Origin: Aplidium turbinatum
Lineage: Eukaryota; Chordata; Ascidiacea; Aplousobranchia; Polyclinidae
DNA: 64,000 nt
Assembly (NCBI GenBank): GCA_918807975.1
Contig: OU964921.1
Location: 38,838,498-38,902,497, forward strand
Reading direction: 5' to 3'
The translations under genes were made by a program, and so were the position numbers. The notes below the pieces were generated by a model. That model was given only the letters and a program-made list of their open reading frames with translations. It was not told the origin of the DNA and searched no databases. The first letter of the stretch is position 1. The number at the start of each line of letters is the position of its first letter. Positions 33,401 to 43,724 of this stretch are shown one piece after another.

Positions 33401-35344
33401 AAATATGTCTCTGGAAATCAACAGAACCATGAGAAACTTTCTCTAAGTCTGTTATTTACAGTAATTGGTTCTACGGCATTTTTCTGTTCACTGATTTGAT
33501 TGCTAAAATAATATTCAAAAAAAAATCTACGCTCTTGTTTATGAATTTCTTGCAGAGGTATCAAACTGCCATTCTTAGCTTATTACAAAGGTCCTTCCTG
33601 TTCATTTTGCCCGCCGGAAGACAAGTGCGAACGGAGGTTATGTTGTAAGTAAAACAGGCTGACTTTTACCTTCCTGAAATTTCTTTGTGTCGTGATCTAA
33701 TTCTGAGTTATGCTACATCTACAATATGTAAACGTGAGATTTAAATCGTCGATTGGAAGAATAGGTTGTTCAAGGGATATTGAGATTTATAAACCTCTAT
33801 GAGACGTTGATTCAGTCGTCACGAGGTAACAAGCATCTCAAAGTATATTACGGTACTGTTTCCTCCCTCGACTACACTACTTTAGTTAACTAACGAGCCA
33901 TTGAATTGCAAGCATCCCCCGGGGTGACCAGTTTGTCTCGGCATCTTTTTTTAACATCTACTCAATTTAGTACACCCTGGTTTGAGGTAAGCGGTAATCT
34001 TGACTTCTTTGACAACCAGTTAAGCCGTGTGTCGAACCAGGTTTTCATGTTTGAAAAGCAAGCACCATACCCACTAAAACATTCTTTCGCCAATCCTATA
34101 GCTATACCCTATATTTGTTTAATGTTTTGAGCCAATGAAAAACATTTATTTTTTTTAATTTTGTGTAACAGCATAGCCTAATTCATGCAACTCCAAGGTT
34201 TCTTTTAGCATTTTTTTTAGGTTTTTACAAAAGTCTCTAAAGTAGCCCTATCATCTTTCAAAAGCTTTTCAATGAAACGCGTAGTTTTGTAATCATGCCT
34301 TTAACAATTATATGAACAAACAAGCAGTTATTATCATGGTGTGGTTAATATTTTCCAGCAAACGGAGACAGAGAAACAACTTGGGGTTCAAAGCCATGGG
34401 TCCGAGGACCGTCCGGAACCCCGGAAGAAGTTGAACCGACTTATAATCCTCAGCTTGTTAAAGCTCTCCTCATATTTCTGCTCCTGATCGCCATTACATG
34501 CGTGGTCACTGCACTTATACTACTCGCCGCCAAGCTTTCAAGGCTGAATAAGAAATACGGATGGGTCAAGTAGGCAGATCTTATTAAGTCGATTGAAAGA
34601 TTGTTTTTCTCGAACAGCCTCTGTCAACACTAATCGTAGAAGTTTCGTATACTTACAAAGGTTTTGTACCGCCAACGCATAGTTTGCGATTTGGAGATTT
34701 TGCCTGATGTTCATAAACTACTCTATTTTCTCGGTGACGTTGAATAGAGAGTTGTTTGTACACGCATTACTGGTTTGCTTGAATCTTTGTCTTTGGACTG
34801 AAAAAGTCTCTTGATAGGTTATTTCTGGTAATTTCGCATACTTGTACGTATAATGTAGAGGCTTTGAACCGTTGACACATGCCCGGTTACCGAGATTGGC
34901 ATAGTAAAGTTTCCAATTGTATGTCCATTCATTATTCCATCCATAAGATAGGCCTACCGCTAAATGATTGAAGAGCTGTCTTTAAAATGATAAAACTTAT
35001 CTCCCAGCTTGGTTTGAACCTATAGGCAGGGCATTGCAATGTCTGGTAGGCATTGAAACAACGTGTAAAAGACGGCATGTAGGCTACATACCAATTGTAG
35101 CTTTATTCCGTATGGCGTTCAAGCATTTTCTCATTGCTAAATATTTTGCAGGTGCCCAACATGCAGTGCAGACAATTGCTACTACGGTTTTTTGAACTGC
35201 TGCTGCAAACGACGGCGGACCTCAAACAATGCACTGAACGAGATGTCTCCGCAGGAAATCCAATCGTGCTCGAAGGCTCGTTTCCAGATCGGCCCAACAA
35301 TGACGATCAGTGAACGATCGTTTGAGATGGGTGAACCAGACTAG
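27458..35344 (+). CDS. Membrane-anchored CAP-domain protein, GLIPR1-like, 7 exons
   Basis: Exons: 27458-27874, 28668-28775, 29518-29670, 32482-32681, 33556-33644, 34359-34569, 35152-35344. Phases agree throughout (456 residues). The start ATG at 27458 gives a signal peptide (MLWVTIVSVLLHSFQVSC); an in-frame ATG 69 bases upstream would bury it. Residues 20-139 form an uncharacterised extension, and the CAP domain spans about 145-293. Landmarks are IHNTIRSNVNPTADEM, SWDYTLEASAFQKVATC, PGENLWIG, VQLIWYPTYKVGCAW and YFACHYGP. A Cys-rich hinge (CSFCPPEDKCERRLC) follows, then a membrane span at about 358-380 and a Cys-rich cytoplasmic tail. CAP proteins are secreted or surface proteins related to CRISP/GLIPR1. 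In CAP1 the usual His is Tyr (EYYVQ), so the metal-site His is missing. In CAP2 the usual Asn is Ile. Introns 3-6 carry transposons. An alternative C-terminus is possible at 34571. Confidence 0.92.
29195..29425 (+). mobile_element. tRNA-derived SINE (family B)
   Basis: It contains the box-B-like GGCGCTGGTTCGACTCTCGG, then GTGTGCGCTTGAGCAACGCA and the family body ending GCGAAACTGCCAGGA. The box A part is damaged. It matches 45495-45795 in inverse orientation. It lies in intron 2 of the CAP gene, about 100 bp upstream of exon 3. Confidence 0.75.
30055..32366. mobile_element. hAT element carrying a LINE insertion, CAP intron 3
   Basis: The ends CAGGCCCGTAATTA and TAATTGCC..., read as CAATTACGGGCCTG, are inverted repeats with G-runs just inside (GGGGGGA and GGGGGGGC). 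AACTAGAT is duplicated exactly (30047-30054 and 32367-32374). Without the LINE at 30426-31817 the element is about 0.9 kb and has no transposase. It makes up most of CAP intron 3. Confidence 0.9.
30426..31817 (+). mobile_element. 5'-truncated LINE (jockey/CR1-like) with reverse-transcriptase
   Basis: The 11-bp duplication AACAGCTATCC flanks it (30415-30425 and 31818-31828). The coding part has AVFLDLTAAYDTV, NGVPQGSVLAPLLFNIYTHD and the catalytic YAYADDLAILHS. A thumb region with YLGVTLDRSLTYRHH and a C-terminal CCHC-like tail (CECGAEEQTADHI) follow. The endonuclease and 5' end are missing. The frame shifts once near 31205-31215 and again near 31500, and a stop falls close to 30620, so it is dead. 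The 3' end is a (GAC)n-like run with no poly-A. A second 3'-end copy is at 49183-49241. Confidence 0.92.
33136..33360 (+). mobile_element. tRNA-derived SINE (family A)
   Basis: Head GTGGCCGAGTGGTGAGAACG (box A), then ACGTGGGTTCGACACCGC (box B). The body has GACTCGAAGACTATTATATC and a tail ending in AT-rich sequence. It is about 80 percent like 53668-53912 by eye. It lies in CAP intron 4. Confidence 0.8.
34571..34573 (+). other. Alternative stop overlapping CAP exon 6 donor
   Basis: Exon 6 ends GTCAA and the intron begins GTAGGC, so unspliced reading gives GTC AAG TAG and stops with the tail KKYGWVK. When spliced to 35152, the codon becomes AAG and reading continues for 64 residues into the Cys-rich tail. 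The stop is formed by the splice donor itself, so retention of this intron would give a clean short-tail isoform. Confidence 0.6.
34775..34965 (-). mobile_element. Partial SINE (family B), minus strand
   Basis: It shares TTGATAGGTTATT, GTAGAGGCTTTGAACC and GGTTACCGAGATTGGCA with the tail of the copy at 45495-45795. The tRNA-like head is missing. It lies in CAP intron 6. Confidence 0.65.
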
Positions 35345-35350
35345 AAGTCG

Positions 35351-35433
35351 CAGACAGCAAATCAGTCCTTTTTTATATTGGTTTAACGTCTGCAGACGTT
35401 GAATTAATGTAAAAAAGTATGATTTGCTGGGTG
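35351..35433. repeat. Palindromic MITE in the CAP gene 3' region
   Basis: CAGACAGCAAATCAGTC at the left pairs with TGATTTGCTGGGTGG at the right. The centre is AACGTCTGCAGACGTT. It starts 7 bp after the stop codon of the CAP gene, so the mature transcript should carry this hairpin in its 3' untranslated region. Same family as 54250-59886. Confidence 0.8.
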
Positions 35434-35546
35434 GGATCGTCGAAAGTTGGAATGTTTTTTGATAAAACATCGGATTTCATTCTGAAACGAATCATGTTTA
35501 TTCAATGACGCTATTAAAATATTTCGTATTATTTGGTGGGTTAGTC

Positions 35547-36642
35547 CAGGGGTGGGCAAACTTTTTGTACTGAGGGCCACATTTGAAAAAATGTTGCAGC
35601 CGGGGGGCCGCACACTCTCATTACAAAGTAGGAAAATTTACCCGGTGTGTAAATAAACGCATATTCATATTAAACACAATTTTTTATTTCACACTCAGTT
35701 AGGCCTACGTTTAAAGCTATGCAATCATCACAAAAGTTAATGAGACTTGTGCAACTGTTCACTGTTTTTCACAATCTTCTGCAAATTGGGAGCAAGTCTG
35801 CTGGTAGATATCCTCATAACACCATGCAAGTTGGTGTCTGTCAGCAAAGACCTGTTTTTCGACTTGTTTATTTTTAAACAAGAAAATGCTTGTTTGCATA
35901 TGTATGTGGATCCAAACAGTGTCAAAAACTTATCAGCAAAGTTTTTTAAGTTTGAAAACAAATCGTCAGACAATGACTTGTAAAAGTCAGGCAGTGAATC
36001 TGATTTAAACTTCTCTTTCAAGTCATTATTTGCTTGCAAGTCCAGCAGTTCCAGCTGTAAATCCTCAGGAGCCGAATAAACTTCTGTAGTGAATGGAGAG
36101 CTGATCATATTAAACTGCGGTTCCAGGTTCTTTAAGTCTTGGAACCTTCTGCTAAATTCGATAGTCAAGGTATCCAACTGAACTTTATACTTTGCTGCAA
36201 GTTCACCAGAAATGTTTGCTTCTTGCAGCAAAGGAAAGTGACAAAACCTGTTGTTACCAGCTTGTTTGAGGAACAATGACAGCTTCATTTGGAATGATTT
36301 AATGTGGACGTACATCTCGTGTGCAAATAAACCATTGCCCTGAAGTTTTACATTCACGTTCAACTTTTCCATGATATCAATGGCAAACCTAAAGTCCAAC
36401 CTCCACTCTTCATCAACTATGTTGGTACTAAAATCACATTGAATGCTTATGTGTGTTTACGCACTCAAACTGACGTGTGTGTGGTTACGCACTGAAAGTG
36501 AAGAGAAAAACACACTCGTAAAGGGAATAATATTTTGTCATGTCACCTGTTTAATTAAAACAATAAGTGATGAGTAAGAGTTTCTGCAAGTGCCGGCGGG
36601 CCGCATAAAATGGTCTCGCGGGCAGCAGTTTGCCCACCCCTG
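35547..36642 (-). mobile_element. hAT element (Charlie/GTF2IRD2-like), internally deleted
   Basis: The termini CAGGGGTGGGCAAACTTTTT and AGTTTGCCCACCCCTG are inverted repeats. GGTTAGTC is duplicated exactly (35539-35546 and 36643-36650). Only the C-terminal part of a transposase remains on the minus strand (35737-36399). These CAGGGGTGGGCAAAC ends are known from hAT-Charlie-type elements in many animals. Confidence 0.92.
35737..36399 (-). pseudogene. hAT transposase C-terminal fragment, 220 codons
   Basis: The frame begins within a conserved segment (DFRFAIDIMEKLNVNVKLQG, then NGLFAHEMYVHIKSF) that lies before the dimerisation region of Charlie-type hAT transposases and the related host protein GTF2IRD2. 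It runs to its own stop without frame breaks. The DDE core and BED finger are absent, so it is a deletion derivative. The first Met is not the native start. Confidence 0.85.
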
Positions 36643-36715
36643 GGTTAGTCGATAAAGTACCGGCCTCTGAGCCGGTAGACGTAGATTCGATGCTTCATTG
36701 GGTCATACTAAAGAT
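36643..36715 (+). other. tRNA-like sequence split by the hAT insertion
   Basis: When the hAT element and one copy of its target duplication are removed, the flanks join as GGTGGGTTAGTCGATAAAG, then ACCGGCCTCTGAGCCGGT and AGACGTAGATTCGATGC. This has a box-A-like D arm, a well-paired anticodon arm (CCGGC/GCCGG) and a T-arm-like segment. It is more likely a SINE head or pseudo-tRNA than an active gene, because the T arm pairs poorly. Confidence 0.45.
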
Positions 36716-37106
36716 CTTATAATGAACGGAATTTGGCTTGTGTTTTCGTACTGTAGACTACTTAGTTAGCATTGAGGCAGCGGATTTAGAATAACGAGCT
36801 CGGAAGTGCTGAAATAATACAGCGTTATGCAGTGCTGTGTTAAACCCTTTGTGAGCCCGGGGGCCAGAATAATTTTGGGCCCTCTATCGTCAAGCAGACC
36901 TATAGTATTGTGTATACTTTCACTGCACTGATGTGGAAATGTGGTTCACTTCAATAGACTTTCTCACCAGTTTAGAAAACAACACAAGTGTAAGTAAACG
37001 CAAACACAGGTCTATCATTTCTTAGCTACACCTTTGCTCGGAATGAAAGGCAAACGTGTTAACAATTTCTAATAAAAAAAAATACTGGCAATGGAGTATA
37101 GTCAAG

Positions 37107-37784
37107 TCACGACGCGGTAACACCACCGTACCGCGCAGAATTTTGACTGTTTGAACTTTGCTGCGCGGTACCGCGATAAAATCTGAGGATAAAACTAAAG
37201 CTAAAGAAATTATTAATTTTCAGTCAGATTTGGGCATCTGGTAACATTATTGTTTTTCACCATTTTTATGGTTTATCTGGCAACACTACTTGTTCTGTCA
37301 ACCAAGGTAAAAACATTGTGATTGTAATTTGTAAACAAAAACAAGGTCAAGCGTTTTGAGGATCAGGTGTTCAATTATTTTTATTCACTTGTGAAAGAAT
37401 GATTTTTGTTTTGGATCAAAGCAATTTCAGTGGGCTACCGTACAACATGTGATATGCCAGGTCTATAAGGTATTTGAAGATAAGAGCGATTTCAGTGTGC
37501 ATATATTCAGAAAAAAATAAATACAGAAGAACGTTTCTGCTAAAAGTATCCAGCATTCAATAAAAGGCAACTCAGATGCGCTATAAAAGGTGGATAATAA
37601 GTGGTACAAGTTCCTCAATTGTCTAAGTAGGCCCTAAATTTTTTCCAAAATTTGCTTTTGTTGAATAGATTCCCTTGCATTTGATGTGCACTCTTATTTT
37701 TCGTGGTGCAGAGGTAGTGTGACATTTCGAGATGTTTTGCGTTGCAGTGCGAAGCGGACTGGTCTTTTCTGCTCGCGACATCAC
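37107..37784. mobile_element. Nested non-autonomous element with 8-bp TSD
   Basis: TAGTCAAG flanks the segment exactly (37099-37106 and 37785-37792). The ends TCACGACGCGG and CTCGCGACATCAC are imperfect inverted repeats (about 7 of 10). GCGGTACCGCG-type palindromic words occur near the left end. End assignment is less certain than for the neighbours. Confidence 0.6.
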
Positions 37785-38436
37785 TAGTCAAGGTTATTTA
37801 TAATTACGGTATTGTAAATGTTAAAAATGAAATGATAAATGAACAACTAGAAATGCTATTTTGCCTGCACCTAACAATTTTTTAAAACAAAACACTTTTA
37901 TTGATGAAAATAAATTAAATGTATAGGTATGTGAATTCACAAAGGGCCCAACTCCATTTTTTTCACTTCACTTTTTGTGCTTTCCGACTTCTTTCAATCA
38001 AAAGAAATTGAATATCGGTATGTGAATTCAAAAAGGGCCCTCTAGTATTTTTTTTCACTTCATTATTTGTGCTTTTCGATTTCTTTCAATGTCTTGTAAA
38101 TTATACTAAAAAAAACAGCCAAATTTTTCAAACATATCGGTAAACACATAAAAATACCCTATCAATATTTCCATTGATTTTGAAATGGGCCCAACTACAT
38201 CAATTACACTTCAACTTCTTCATAGTTTCTCCACAGAATCTTCACCGAGTGAACTTTTTAGGTATGATGCTTCTTACTAGTATGTTTAAGCATATATAAT
38301 CATTATCGAAGCTTCACCACAAAAGTAAATGAACAAAATAATTAAAACGGTTGTGCAAAAGTACTTTGTGGCAATTGGGCCCTTCTTGAATTCACAATTA
38401 TATGTTAAATACATTTCTGCAGATCATGTTACCGGT

Positions 38437-38694
38437 CAGGGCCGGATTTAGCTGATGGGGGGCCTGGGGCACTTTTAGATCGGGGGGCCCCCGTGCAAAA
38501 AAAAATTTTGCGCCTACGGCGCGAAAAACCATCTCTACGTCTACAGTAGCATTAGTCCAGTACTGCACACCATTTTGCAGAAACTTTGAAGGCCAAAAGG
38601 GAAAAAATAACACAAAATCACATTTTTTCCGCATAGGGAGGCCCTTCAATAGTCGGGGGGCCCGGGGCAACTGCCCCCCCTAAATCCGGGCCTG
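38437..38694. mobile_element. Nested hAT MITE, 258 bp
   Basis: The ends CAGGGCCGGATTTAG and CTAAATCCGGGCCTG are inverted repeats with G/C runs inside. The exact duplication is TTACCGGT (38429-38436 and 38695-38702). It is inserted in the 36830-38956 element. Its arms are little diverged. Confidence 0.92.
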
Positions 38695-39059
38695 TTACCG
38701 GTACTGACGTTATCGCATTTTAACTTTCTTTTAAGATAGTAATGGTGTTTTTAGAGATGTTTCAGTGTAGTAAGGGCCCAAATTTGAGATGTTTTACTAT
38801 AATAAGACCCAAATCATCTTTTTAATGGACAAGTACACGCAGTGAACTTTAGAAAATCAAAAAAAAACTTTACTGAAACGCAAAAGTCTGTTATTTGTGG
38901 CCCCCCTGAAATGGTGGGCCCGGGCCCCCCTTGGCCCTCCCCTTAACACAGCACTGGCGTTATGCCAATAATTAAATGCACTAGATTATTATACTGGAAG
39001 TTTTTTTGATCACCAATACAATCTCAGCGATATGTTTCTTCTAACTCTAGAGATTACCA

Positions 39060-39311
39060 TAATCGACAAGTCCAAATTTCAGTTAACAGTGGCGTATTAG
39101 TAATCTGTAGGATGCTGCAGCAGATGAAGTGTTTTGACTGGTAGACAATTTTCCCTATGAACCAGCCGACTGCATTCATTGTGATCCTTCTAGCACTCGA
39201 CCAGAGAGTTGTTTCTTGCTTCAATAATTTCAGAAAACAAGTTATGACAGGGATGGGAATCGAACCCACGTTATCGAAATGACTACTTCCCTAACCCTCA
39301 AGGCCAAGCTG
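39060..39311 (-). mobile_element. tRNA-like SINE remnant, minus strand
   Basis: On the minus strand the head runs GACAGCTTGGCCTTGAGG, GTTAGGG... and GTGGGTTCGATTCCCATCCC, ending CTGTC. GACAG and CTGTC can pair as an acceptor stem and GTGGG/CCCAT as a T stem. The following 180 bp look like a SINE body. No second copy in this window, so the family is unassigned. Confidence 0.5.
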
Positions 39312-40424
39312 TCGACGGCGAACGTTCACTTGATTTACATTCTAACGTCCATGATTAATAAACCTCATGTGCAGCAGCGACCTGCAGATCACAAATACGC
39401 ATACCGGCGATAAGCAGATGAAAGCAAGCTAGCTTGTCTTAACTTTAATAAATAAAATTATGAACATCTCTTAACAAGTAGTAGCAGTGGCGGCTGGTGG
39501 CCTCCTGAATTGGGGGGGCTGCAAGGCAGCATATCCAAGAATTGTTGGAGGGCGATATCAGGCGAACCTTGCGGGCGTGTCGCCGAAGGCGACACCCACG
39601 GCGGGGGGTCTGGGGGGCCTCCCCCAGAAAATTTTTACAATTACATTTAATTTGGTGCATTTTGAGAGCATTTTCAAAAGAAATTTGGGAGTGGAATAAC
39701 AGTCAAAAATGCTGCTGTAGAGCTTGAAAAATACTAATATTTCAAATTTTTATATTCAAAATCAGTGCTAAATACAAATCAAACTATGTTCTATGCACTT
39801 CGTCGTTTTCTCAATAGTTCGCTCAGTTTGTTGTCTGCAAATATTTATTGTCGATCGCCGGCATCGGACACGATTGTCCACATACGATCCACACAAAAAA
39901 ATACACAGAAACAAAAGACAAACAGAAGTACATTCACAGGAATGACGCTGAAGTAAGCAATAAATTTATTAATCAATCGTCCATTTCAGATCATGCGATC
40001 CATATCACACAAATTAAACATGCGAAACAAAAATCAATATTCAAAATGAAATATCATACTTAATCTGTTCAAACACCCAACTATAAAAAGAAATTTAAAC
40101 TTTATCAATCGATGAATGTTGATATCACTGCTGTGCCATAGCAGCCATCAAGGCTAGGTAACGGCATAGCCTACATAGTGGTATTATAATGCAGGAGGTA
40201 GTTTGAGTTACGATAGCAGTCATACCTTATCAGAGAATCAACAATAGAGTTTGACGATGATTCACATTACCCAACAAAAAAAAGGCCCTTTTCCGTTGTA
40301 ATGCATCAAATGTTATATGACATACAATGTTACACAAGACTTGATGTTCACGTAGCCTACGCTATAATGTTTGGGCAAATGGTGAATAATTCTAAATGCA
40401 TTATTGAATGCAACACGCAAGCGA

Positions 40425-40799
40425 TTAATTCACGTTGGTGATAATTTTCCCATGGTGACATGCATACATTGGGGTACAATATGAACGGAAGAGAACATTT
40501 TTAACTTCACTGGAGCTCTTGTAAAATTTTAATTTATTGGTAAAACAGTATAATGATCGTACTTGTCGGTTTATATCCTTGTCATCACACATTGCCGTGT
40601 CAAGAAATACACCCAAGTATCTGACGCTATCTACAGATTTTATTTGACTTCCGTTGAGCCGTGAAATTGGATTTAAATTTAACTTTAAGTGATTAGTTAG
40701 AAAATACATAGCAAACGATTTTTTGCAGTTAAAAACGATCTCATTACAAAGTACATAATCTTCGCACACACACAGTATATTGCAGTATACATGTAGTAT
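40425..40799 (-). mobile_element. LINE reverse-transcriptase C-terminal fragment
   Basis: The minus-strand frame contains VRYLGVFLDTAM, DDKDINRQVRSLYCFTNKL and VKNVLFRSYCTPMYACH. This is the post-palm region of a LINE reverse transcriptase. The same segment is present in 43725-44129 (RQLRSLYCSENML, VKNVLFRSYCMPLYACQLW), so these are two copies of one family and not two halves of a split element. Confidence 0.78.
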
Positions 40800-41045
40800 A
40801 ACCGTAGCTACATCTTTTTTGGAGCACCCTGCATGTATGCACCCACTGCTCCAGAACTAAAAATGCTTGGAAGTTAACATTTTTTATTCTTTCCTACAAA
40901 AATTATCTTTTGCCAGCTGAAGCCAGCTAGCAACCCTGCATGTATCACAATACAGAAGGACAAAGACAAAATCTCAATTCTATCACAAGTATAAATGCCC
41001 ACTGGATGGCAAGTATAATTCAGTTCAATTCAAATTATTTTTCTT

Positions 41046-41130
41046 TGACAGAATGCAAAAGAAATGATATTGTAAAAAAGAAATACAGTAACAAAACCAA
41101 CAAAAGGAAAAGGTGGCAAAACCTTAATGG
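41046..41130 (+). repeat. Dispersed repeat shared with 58665-58780
   Basis: The word order GAATGCAAAAGAAATGA, AACAAAACCAACAAAAGGAA, AAGGTGG matches the minus strand of about 58665-58780. It therefore belongs to a dispersed repeat, possibly the 3' end of a LINE. It is short and has no known domain. Confidence 0.5.
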
Positions 41131-41445
41131 TTTAAGACGTGCATGAAAGGATCTAATATTGCGGTATATGCATCGATAAATATAGTTAAGCACGGCCACC
41201 AAACCTGACACTTTAAAACAAGTAGATGAATTAGTTAAGAATCAGTCGCCTCCTCATTCCAGAAACAATTGGAGCGCCAATTCTTAAAGCAATGAGAACA
41301 CGACTGAACCTAACATTACAAAAACAAACAAATACACACACACATATTGTAATTATAACCATTGATCTCGCTCAAGCCATAGGTGCCACATTTACTCTTT
41401 GCTACACATTACTGAGCATCACATATAAAGGACAGCGGACCTTTA

Positions 41446-43512
41446 TTAATAGATGAATTCCATTCGGCGACTTTTTGCCATGGCAAAATGGTCAATTACC
41501 CTCTCGTTGAAATCTTTGGTTTCAGTTATTAAGCGATTTTCTATTGACACCTTGGCTAATGCAGAAAGTCTTTCAGTACACATGGTGCTGCGGGAAAAGG
41601 TTTTAATCCTTTTCAGTGATGAAAAGCAACGTTCTGGTTCTGCTGTTGACATTGGAGTGGTAAGTAGAATTTTAGCTAGCTTTATTACTTCAGAAAAAGT
41701 TGATTGCATTCCTTCCAGGTTTAGCAACGAAAGCAGCTGCACAAGTCCACTCACTGAATGCATGTCATTTCTAGAATAGAGAACAGACAGCTCCGGTTTG
41801 AGCTTGTCTTTGATTAACATAGGGTATGCTTCACAACATTTTTCTAAAGCTTTTTCTGGAAACTGTCTTGCATATTGTGAAGCATTTTTCAAATTAAATA
41901 AAGTGCTTGCTTCAAGATGATTGGTGAACTTGAACCTTTCTTGACACTGCATTAAGACAACATCACATACTTCTTTAGCATCAATGATTTGGGATTCAGG
42001 CATTCTCCGTGTGGGTGAAGGTGACTCATTGTCTGCAGCAATGCCTTCCCTTATTCTTTGTATTGCTGACAGAAAATTATCCAGAGAGCACTGCACTTTG
42101 AATGACTCAAGCTCCACAGACTGCAGCTGAGCAAACAGTATGTCAACATGAGGCATGATTTTCGAAAAGAAATCTAACCAAAACACAAATTTTGGATCTA
42201 TGAGCATTCGTTTTATACCAGCAGCAGCAAAGCCAGTCACCGAAGAGTTGCTTTGTTCCAAAGTTGAGCAGCATTCTATAAGTGCGTCTTTTACCTCCGA
42301 TACAGCATTCACCGTCCTGCTTTTAAAATTCCATCGTGTTGCTGATGGGCGAGGAATACGCCTTTGAGCAACTTGGTCCAAAGCAGCCATTCTTTGAGGA
42401 GATTTGGAGAAAAAACTTGGGATTCCCGAAAGACTGTTAAAAAAGACTCTGACACTGGTATTCTGCGAAGTGGCTTTTTGTATAACCAAGTTTAGCTGGT
42501 GTGCATAACAATGGACAAAGTGTGCATTGCTATATACTTGCTTGATTCTTGATTGCACACCATTTCTTGCACCACTCATAGCAGCAGCACCATCATAAGT
42601 TTGTGCTACAAGTTTGGATGTATTGCTCCCAAGCAAAACTTTAAGTTCCTGAAATAGGATTGAAGACAGAGCTTCTGCTGTCTGGTTAGCAGGATTAAAA
42701 AAACCCCAAAATCTTTCAACAGGCTTCCCATGACTTTCATACCGTAGTACAATCACCATCTGTGTCTTCTCTGAGATGTCAGTAGTTTCATCACACATGA
42801 TTGCTACAAATTCAGACTGTGATATTTCTTCTTTAATTTTGCTTTTGCAAAGCTCAAGAATCGTTTCCAAAAGCTCATTTTGAATAGTTTTGGATGTACC
42901 TTTGAATACCTTTGCAGAATTAAAATGATTTTGGAAGCGTGAGTCAAGATTGGAAGCAAAATCAACTAACCCCATGAACACACCAGGATTTTTTGAGCCT
43001 TGACTTTCATCATGTCCCCTTAATGGCAATTCAAATCTGCCACAAAATTTTATACAATCTATAATCTTTGACAATACTGTTCTGTTCTTCGTTACTTCTT
43101 CATTATGTTTAGTAATGGAGAGTTGATATCCAGAATCTATAAGTGTAGCAATATTAACTCTGCCAAGCACTGAAAGACTCAAAGTATTGTTCATGTGGAA
43201 AGTTGATCTACTATGCTTCTCTGTCTTTCTACTGAGATGTTTCAGGTCTTTCACACCTACTTTGGTCCAGGAATGTTCTTGATCTCCACCAAACAGTAAA
43301 CAGGGAAAGCAAAAGAAAGCATTTTCACTGTTGCAGCCACACAGCCAGTCATGATCATCATACACATTTCTGTTAAACTTCCTTGCATAAGGGTTACCTC
43401 TACTGGTGGATGATTGGGAAATGTCAAGGTTTGGAGTGGGTCTTCCTTGTGCTTTGATGCTAAGTTTTTCTTGCAGAGACAACTGGGAAAACCTAATTTT
43501 TTTCAATGACAT
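41446..43512 (-). CDS. hAT-family transposase, 688 aa, open
   Basis: A single 688-codon frame. A TTF/BED-like zinc-binding segment has Cys58, Cys60, Cys68 and Cys71 (WLCGCNSENAFFCFPCLLF). A DUF4371-like region contains the catalytic Asp241 (AIMCDETTD) and Asp307 (QTYDGAAAMSG), then VHCYAHQLNLVIQ. Near the C-terminus the hAT motif STAEPERCFSSLKRIKT carries the expected Glu625 and leads into the dimerisation region. These parts match ZMYM/ZNF862-like hAT transposases. It catalyses cut-and-paste movement with 8-bp target duplications. There is no frame break, which is unusual among the elements here and points to recent arrival or a domesticated copy. It sits inside the 39485-45467 terminal repeats, which favours a mobile origin. 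Confidence 0.95.
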   Translation of the reverse strand: MSLKKIRFSQLSLQEKLSIKAQGRPTPNLDISQSSTSRGNPYARKFNRNVYDDHDWLCGCNSENAFFCFPCLLFGGDQEHSWTKVGVKDLKHLSRKTEKHSRSTFHMNNTLSLSVLGRVNIATLIDSGYQLSITKHNEEVTKNRTVLSKIIDCIKFCGRFELPLRGHDESQGSKNPGVFMGLVDFASNLDSRFQNHFNSAKVFKGTSKTIQNELLETILELCKSKIKEEISQSEFVAIMCDETTDISEKTQMVIVLRYESHGKPVERFWGFFNPANQTAEALSSILFQELKVLLGSNTSKLVAQTYDGAAAMSGARNGVQSRIKQVYSNAHFVHCYAHQLNLVIQKATSQNTSVRVFFNSLSGIPSFFSKSPQRMAALDQVAQRRIPRPSATRWNFKSRTVNAVSEVKDALIECCSTLEQSNSSVTGFAAAGIKRMLIDPKFVFWLDFFSKIMPHVDILFAQLQSVELESFKVQCSLDNFLSAIQRIREGIAADNESPSPTRRMPESQIIDAKEVCDVVLMQCQERFKFTNHLEASTLFNLKNASQYARQFPEKALEKCCEAYPMLIKDKLKPELSVLYSRNDMHSVSGLVQLLSLLNLEGMQSTFSEVIKLAKILLTTPMSTAEPERCFSSLKRIKTFSRSTMCTERLSALAKVSIENRLITETKDFNERVIDHFAMAKSRRMEFIY

Positions 43513-43724
43513 TACAGAATTATCTATTGTATATAAATTGCAAAATGTTCCAATTAAAGTGTAAATTATTATAGCATAAACCTGTTAAGACAAATGAAAT
43601 CATTGTCAATTTTTTTAAATGAAGGTAGATTCAGAGTCAAAATAAGAGTATCCATATATATATGATATTTTTTTTTTATTTATTTGCATCAGACTCAAGA
43701 TGAAAGTAGAAACAAAGCAGATAC

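Larger units (their letters stand above)
36830..38956. mobile_element. hAT element with two nested elements
   Basis: The ends CAGTGCTGTGTTAA and TTAACACAGCACTG are perfect inverted repeats. GCGTTATG is duplicated exactly (36822-36829 and 38957-38964). It holds GGGCCC-rich words at intervals (about 36890, 37945, 38030, 38190, 38380, 38770 and 38920) that may be subterminal binding repeats. No transposase frame. It hosts 37107-37784 and 38437-38694. A ~90-bp segment is tandemly duplicated at about 37925-38092. Confidence 0.92.
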
